Assembly: GCF_026212465.1 (NCBI RefSeq)
Contig: NC_080056.1
Span: forward strand, 16,907,601 to 16,971,600
From: Amaranthus tricolor
Lineage: Eukaryota; Streptophyta; Magnoliopsida; Caryophyllales; Amaranthaceae
DNA: 64,000 nt
Reading direction: 5' to 3'
In this document: in pieces, positions 59,701 through 64,000 of the stretch
How the letters are laid out: each line of letters opens with the position of its first letter
Numbering within the stretch: position 1 is the first letter of the stretch
Translations under genes and position numbers: made by a program
Notes under the pieces: model-generated
Told to the model about the DNA's origin: nothing
What the model saw: the letters and a program-made list of their open reading frames with translations, nothing else
Database searches by the model: none

Positions 59701-61080
59701 TGGGAAGCATGAAATCTCACATTTGCCATGTAATGATGCAAGTGTTCTTACCAATTGCAATCCGTGGAATACTGCCAAAGATATGCTACTACCGAGCTAT
59801 GTTCGTTTCTTCCACACAATTTGTAGTAAAGTTCTTGATCCCTTTAAGCTTGATGCTCTTCAAGTCAACGTGATTGTAACTTTATGCAAGTTTGAGATGT
59901 ATTTACCGCCTTCTTTTTTTGACATATAATGGTTCATCTTATTGTCCATCTCGTTCGTGAAATCAAGCTTTTGGGTCTAATTTTTCTAAGGTGGTGTTAT
60001 CCTTTTGAGAGACACATGGGAGTTTTACAAAACAAAGTGAGGAATCCAGCACAACTCGAGGGGAGTATGATTCAAGGCACTGTGAGCGATGAGATTGGTA
60101 ACTTCATAACCGAGTATATGGCCATGGCAAAGCCTATTGGACTTCCTTCCTCTCGACATGAAGGAAGGCTTGAGGGAAAAGGAACAATTGGCTCCAAATC
60201 GATCATACCTCCTCGAGAAAGTCTTCTACAAGCACACTTGTATGTGTTGAATCATATTCCAGAAGTCCATCCTTTTCTGAATGAGCATTTTGATATATTG
60301 CGTTCCAAATATCCTTCAAAAGGGGATAGGGCATTGATGCAATTGCATAATCAGACGTTTATTGATTGGTTTCATAATCGAGTAATATGTGAAGAACTCA
60401 AGGGTATATCTGAAACTGTTAAGTGGTTAGCTTTTGGTCCTGGTGATGATGTCAACAAATAAGAGGGTTACAATGTAATTGGGTTCACATTTTGGAGTGA
60501 GGGTCAAGATAAGAAGTCATCTTATCTGCAGAATAATGGGGTTTCTATTTTGGTGTCATCTACATTTTACGCGAGTACTAAGAATCAATCGCCAATTAAT
60601 GCTAAATTGGTATATTACGGGCGGGTACATGAAATATGGGAGCTTGACTACTCTAGTTTCACTATTGGTCTTTTCAAATGCAAGTGGGTAGATAGTAATC
60701 GACGATGCGTAAAAAATGATGACCGTTGTGGATTCACTCTTGTTGACTTAACTCGTTTGTGTGATAGTGAGGAGCCATTTATACTAGCCACACAGGCCAC
60801 GCAAGTACTCTACATTGTAGACCCATCTGATAAAAAATAGTCTATTATTGTACCGGGAAAAAGAAGTATCCTTGGTATAGGTGATGTTGAGGATGAGGAA
60901 GAATATGATGCTTTTGAAGACTCCCCGCCCTTTATCAATCCAAAATATGTGGATGAAGTATCCTTGGTTATACGCGTGTAGATCACACAGAAGGAATACA
61001 TTTGAATTAAGTGACTCACAAGGTATGAAGTATTTATGCTTTTTTGGCACTTTCTCGCATAAACTAGTTCAAACTTGGTT
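56756..61080 (+). mobile_element. CACTA transposon, left end and body; right end not seen
   Basis: It begins CACTAGTGGAAAAAAT at 56756, followed by subterminal 'gctgcggtt' and 'cgcagcaaat' repeats up to about 56970. A 5' leader with CT-rich tracts (57110-57360) and a transposase gene (57702-60985) follow. No CCACTAGTG right terminus is visible before the copia LTR at 61093, so the 3' end was lost or displaced by that insertion. Confidence 0.75.
57702..60985 (+). pseudogene. CACTA (En/Spm TNPD-like) transposase, broken
   Basis: Domains appear in the family order. First the transposase-associated zinc region (ESIQLSEFIDGALEFC...CPCVKCGN...GFRPQYHVW, 57720-57935). Then an Asp/Glu-rich linker, then the Transposase_21 core: MRWHADR (58555), LGLCTDEMNPFG, CPICLDD (59021), KHVFMHHPNFLPRDHRY. 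HCLDVMHIKKNVCNAI follows near 59320. A DUF4218-like part reads YPFERHMGVLQNKVRNPAQL (60000-60060). A DUF4216-like part reads YYGRVHEIWELDYSSFTIGL and FKCKWVDS (60600-60700). At least six stops or frame changes occur (57720, 57893, 58500, 58770, 59270, 59500 and more). It is dead, but almost full length. Confidence 0.92.
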
Positions 61081-61092
61081 TGTGTTGCATGA

Positions 61093-61452
61093 TGTTGGAC
61101 CTCTTGAGTTTTGATGATGACTACACTTAAGCAAATATGTGTTTAGAGATTGTGTGCAGGTCGATATCCGATTAATTGTGATCGTTGATAGTACCTATGG
61201 CTTAGTTCATGGAATGCACGTGTCAAAAGGATTCAAGGGATGTTAGAAGAAGTATATCGCTTGGGATGTAAAATGGAGACAGCAGGTCTACTGTTCCTAA
61301 GTTGGATGTTCTAGCAAAACTGGAAATTGGAGACAGCGCACTGTTCCCAAACTGAGTCAGCCTACGTTAACTAAATAAATTCTAATTTTTATTTTTTAGT
61401 TAATGTATTTAAATTAATTTGTTGCATTCGATCATCTATTAGCATTCCTACA
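61093..61452 (+). repeat. 5' LTR of a SIRE-type copia element
   Basis: It starts TGTTGGACCTCTTGAG and ends ATTCCTACA, two bases before the primer site. It is similar to the inverted LTR at 5034-5976 but about 580 bases shorter, missing the segment with the possible TATA element, which suggests an internal deletion. Confidence 0.8.
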
Positions 61453-61454
61453 AT

Positions 61455-61467
61455 TGGTATCAGAGCC
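61455..61467 (+). other. Copia primer-binding site
   Basis: TGGTATCAGAGCC, the exact complement of the plant initiator tRNA-Met 3' end, placed two bases after the LTR. Confidence 0.92.
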
Positions 61468-61521
61468 ATGTTCCTCATTTAATCAGGAAACCCTGAGAGC
61501 AGTATCCTGTTCCCTGTCAAG

Positions 61522-63343
61522 ATGTTGAAAATGAACGAACGCATGGAAGAAGGGTACTCTACACAAAGGCCACCTATGTTCGATGGGAAATTCTATACCT
61601 ACTGGAAAAATAGAATGGAAATATTCATAAAGGCTGAAAATTACCATGTATGGAGAGTTATTGAAATTGGAGACTTTGAGGTGACGACCATCAACTCCAA
61701 TAACGAAGTAATTCCAAAGCCAATCACTGAATATGAAAAGGAATATTTTCAAAAGATGGAGATGAACGCTCTTGCTATCAAGTTACTTCACTGTGGGCTT
61801 GGTCCAAATGAGCACAATCGAATTATGGGTTGAAAAATCGCTAAGCAGATTTGGGACCTGCTAGAAGTTACCCATGAAGGTACTAGTGAAGTAAAGAGAT
61901 CCAAGATTGACTTGCTAATGTTCAAATATGAAAGATTCGTCATGGAACCAAGGGAAAACATTCAAGAGATGTTCACTAGGTTCACAAACATTACGAATGA
62001 ATTAGTCTCTCTTGGTAGAATTATTCCCGTTGATGAACAAGTTAGGAAAGTACTTAGGAGTCTTCCTCAAGACGAACGCTGGAGAGCAAAGGTCACTGCC
62101 ATCCAGGAGTCCAAAGATTTCACCAAGTTTAATTTGGAAGAGCTGGCTGGTTCCCTAATGACCCATGAATTGCATTTGGGAACAGCAGACAGTTCCCGAA
62201 ACAAAGGACTGGCTCTAGCAGCAGATGATAGCGATGAATCAGAAACTGGTGAAGAGGAAGCAGCACTGTTGGCTCGAAAATTCAAAAAATTCAAAAAATT
62301 TTTCAGGAACAGAAGATATGGAAATCAAAGAAATAACAAAGAGAAAGGAACAACGAACTTGAAGACAAACTTTGAATGCCACAAGTGTGGGAGCACTGAA
62401 CACTTCATCAAGGATTGCCCTCAATGGAAAAATGTGAAGGGCAAGGGAAAAGCAAGAGAAGCTGGAAGACAATATAAGAAGGGAAATTTCAAAACTGATT
62501 TTAGAAAAGCAATGATAGCAGCTTGGGGAGATACGGAGAGCGAGGCCGAGACAGAAGCTTTAGTGGAAGAGGAAACAGCTAACCTATGCCTTATGGCATC
62601 TCATGAAGAATCCAAAGAAAAAGAGGTAATGTCTTCTGGTCCATCTCCTAAACAACTGTCCAACATAAGTAAGAATAAATTAATCAAATTGCTTTTAGAG
62701 ACACAAGAAAAGCTAGATGAAAAAACAACTAAGTGTCTCCAAATTGAGAAACATCTTAACTTAAGTGAAGATCATATCTCATATCTAAATTCCTTTAGAA
62801 TCGATGTGCAAAGTAGATTTTTTGATCTATTAGATAAGAATATCATTTTGAAAGAACAGTTGGAGAAATTAAAACAGGAATTTATCACTCTTAATATTGA
62901 ATTGAATCAAAGCAAATTGTTAGGATTAAAATCGGTTGAAAATGATAAAACCACTCATGAGTTTAGCACGGAAATTCAAGAAATAAAATTAAAATTAGAA
63001 TTAAGTGAAAAGGAAAATAAATTCCTAAAAGATCAAATTAACTTAAGAGGAAAAGGGAAAATCAATGAAATTCCCAAATGGATTCTTAATGCTAAAACCA
63101 AGAGTAAAGAAGGTATAAGATATGTTAAGAATGATAAAAAGAAAAAGGTATACGTAGATCTCCCTAGTAGTAAAGTCTGTTCTTTTTGTGGTAAAAGTGG
63201 ACACCTGAAACATCAATGTATAAAGAAGGAACAGCATATCAAAGCAAATAAAAATTGTCGAACAAATATGGCTTAAGAAAGATGATTCAAGTATTGTCGA
63301 CAAGGAACCCAAGGATAAATGGGTTCCTATACCTAACCATTAA
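61522..63343 (+). pseudogene. SIRE-type copia gag, two lesions
   Basis: Gag packages element RNA. The reading starts MLKMNERMEEGYSTQRPPMF (61522) and includes the UBN2 capsid pattern (PPMFDGKFYTYWKNRMEIFI; later LLMFKYERFVMEPRENIQEM). A TGA at 61831 stands where Trp is usual. The frame then runs open to 63276, with a zinc knuckle CHKCGSTEHFIKDC near 62388, a long Lys/Glu-rich coiled segment (about 62660-63050) and a second knuckle CSFCGKSGHLKHQC near 63179. The long second half and two knuckles fit the SIRE/Maximus lineage. A one-base frame change near 63250 moves the reading to KKDDSSIVDKEPKDKWVPIP, which ends at TAA 63341. Confidence 0.88.
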
Positions 63344-64000
63344 TTTGCTTTGCAGGTTCAAGTGAGGGGGAACAACTCATGGTATCTCGACAGTGGGTGT
63401 TCCAAGCACATGACGGGTGAGAAATCTAAATTTCTCTCACTTGAAGCCTATGATGGGGGAACAGTAACCTTCGGTGACAACATGAAGGGTGAGATAATTG
63501 CCAAAGGAAAGGTTGGAAGGTCTAGTTCCCATGCCATTGATAACGTATTTTTAGTCGAGAATTTAAAACACAATTTGTTAAGTATTTCTCAATTTTGCGA
63601 CAAAGGTAACTCTGTTAAGTTTACTTCTGAACATTGCATAATTTCTAGGAACAGTACAGGAGACCCTGTGCTGGAGGGAATCAGAAAAGGGAACACCTAT
63701 GTGGTGGACCTGGACACTGTTCCCAGAAACAGTTTAACGTGTTTAAGTGTTATTGAAGAAGACCCACTTCTTTGGCACAAGCGTCTAGGTCATGCTAGTT
63801 ATTCATTGATTAACACCTTAAGATCAAAAGACCTAGTAAGAGGATTACCTGCAATAAAGTTTCTTAAAAATGAAATGTGTGATCCTTGTGCTAAAGGAAA
63901 ACAAGTGCGGTCATCCTTCAAATCAAAGAACATTGTGACTACCACTAGACCATTAGAATTAATTCATATGGATTTATGTGGACCAATGAGAACACAAAGC
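63344..64000 (+). CDS. SIRE-type copia protease and integrase start (partial, runs off window)
   Basis: Open for 219 codons to the window edge, in the same frame as the TAA at 63341. The protease begins NNSWYLDSGCSKHMTG (active-site DSG near 63389) and runs through the usual VENLKHNLLSISQF. The GAG-pre-integrase zinc region follows: LLWHKRLGHAS...CDPCAKGK (HHCC type). The integrase core starts LELIHMDLCGPM with the first catalytic Asp at the very end of the window. There is no lesion inside this stretch, so the copy is younger than the other LTR elements here. Confidence 0.9.

Overview
The window reads as an AT-rich nuclear intergenic region of a flowering plant, most likely a eudicot. It holds plant LTR retrotransposons, hAT, CACTA, Mutator-like and Helitron elements, one RTE-type LINE, intron-bearing plant gene fragments and long (TA)n and (AAT)n arrays. 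I recognised no bacterial, organellar, tRNA or rRNA features. Only two loci look like ordinary host genes: a single-exon multi-pass membrane protein (28655-30109, minus) and a small zinc-ribbon protein of the plant 'DnaJ-related' group (44141-44467, minus). Almost everything else is transposable elements (TEs), many nested and still datable by target-site duplications (TSDs).

Layout. 1-8856: a decayed Ty3 chromovirus (RT, RNase H, integrase, chromodomain remnant, polypurine tract, 3' LTR). Its LTR is itself littered with an inverted SIRE-type LTR, a Helitron remnant with a helicase fragment and a CACTA end. 8862-13482: the 5' half of a Ty1/copia element on the minus strand, with a 1.3-kb Mutator-like foldback inside it. 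13483-20185: a four-level nest, Helitron > RTE LINE (17-bp TSD) > hAT (8-bp TSD) > CACTA (3-bp TSD). The CACTA carries intron-containing pieces of a TAF10 gene and a GSK3/SHAGGY-like kinase exon in one orientation. 20186-22888: AT-rich, no gene. 22889-26761: a 3.9-kb hAT-like element with host-gene-like material. 27250-28098: a short hAT derivative. 28655-30199: the membrane protein gene and six tandem CCAAT boxes upstream.

31699-37902: a complete-looking LTR element with a gag-like region but no recognisable pol. 37903-43700: relics, a 107-bp tandem repeat and a second short hAT (42165-43127). 44141-44467: the zinc-ribbon gene. 44755-50036: a foldback element split by a hAT (45088-49812), itself split by another hAT (45894-49664) that carries a nearly complete transposase gene. 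50169-51105: three intron-separated exons of a NUP205-like nucleoporin gene. 51945-55766: two more copies of the chromovirus-type LTR with MITE insertions. 56756-61080: a decayed CACTA transposase gene. 61093-64000: the 5' part of a SIRE-type copia element that runs off the window.

The strongest biology is gene-fragment capture (TAF10 + GSK3 in a CACTA; a NUP205 fragment; a telo-box gene start in a hAT) and the layered insertion history. I found no evidence of an unknown multi-gene system. Family names come from motif recognition by eye; no database search was run.
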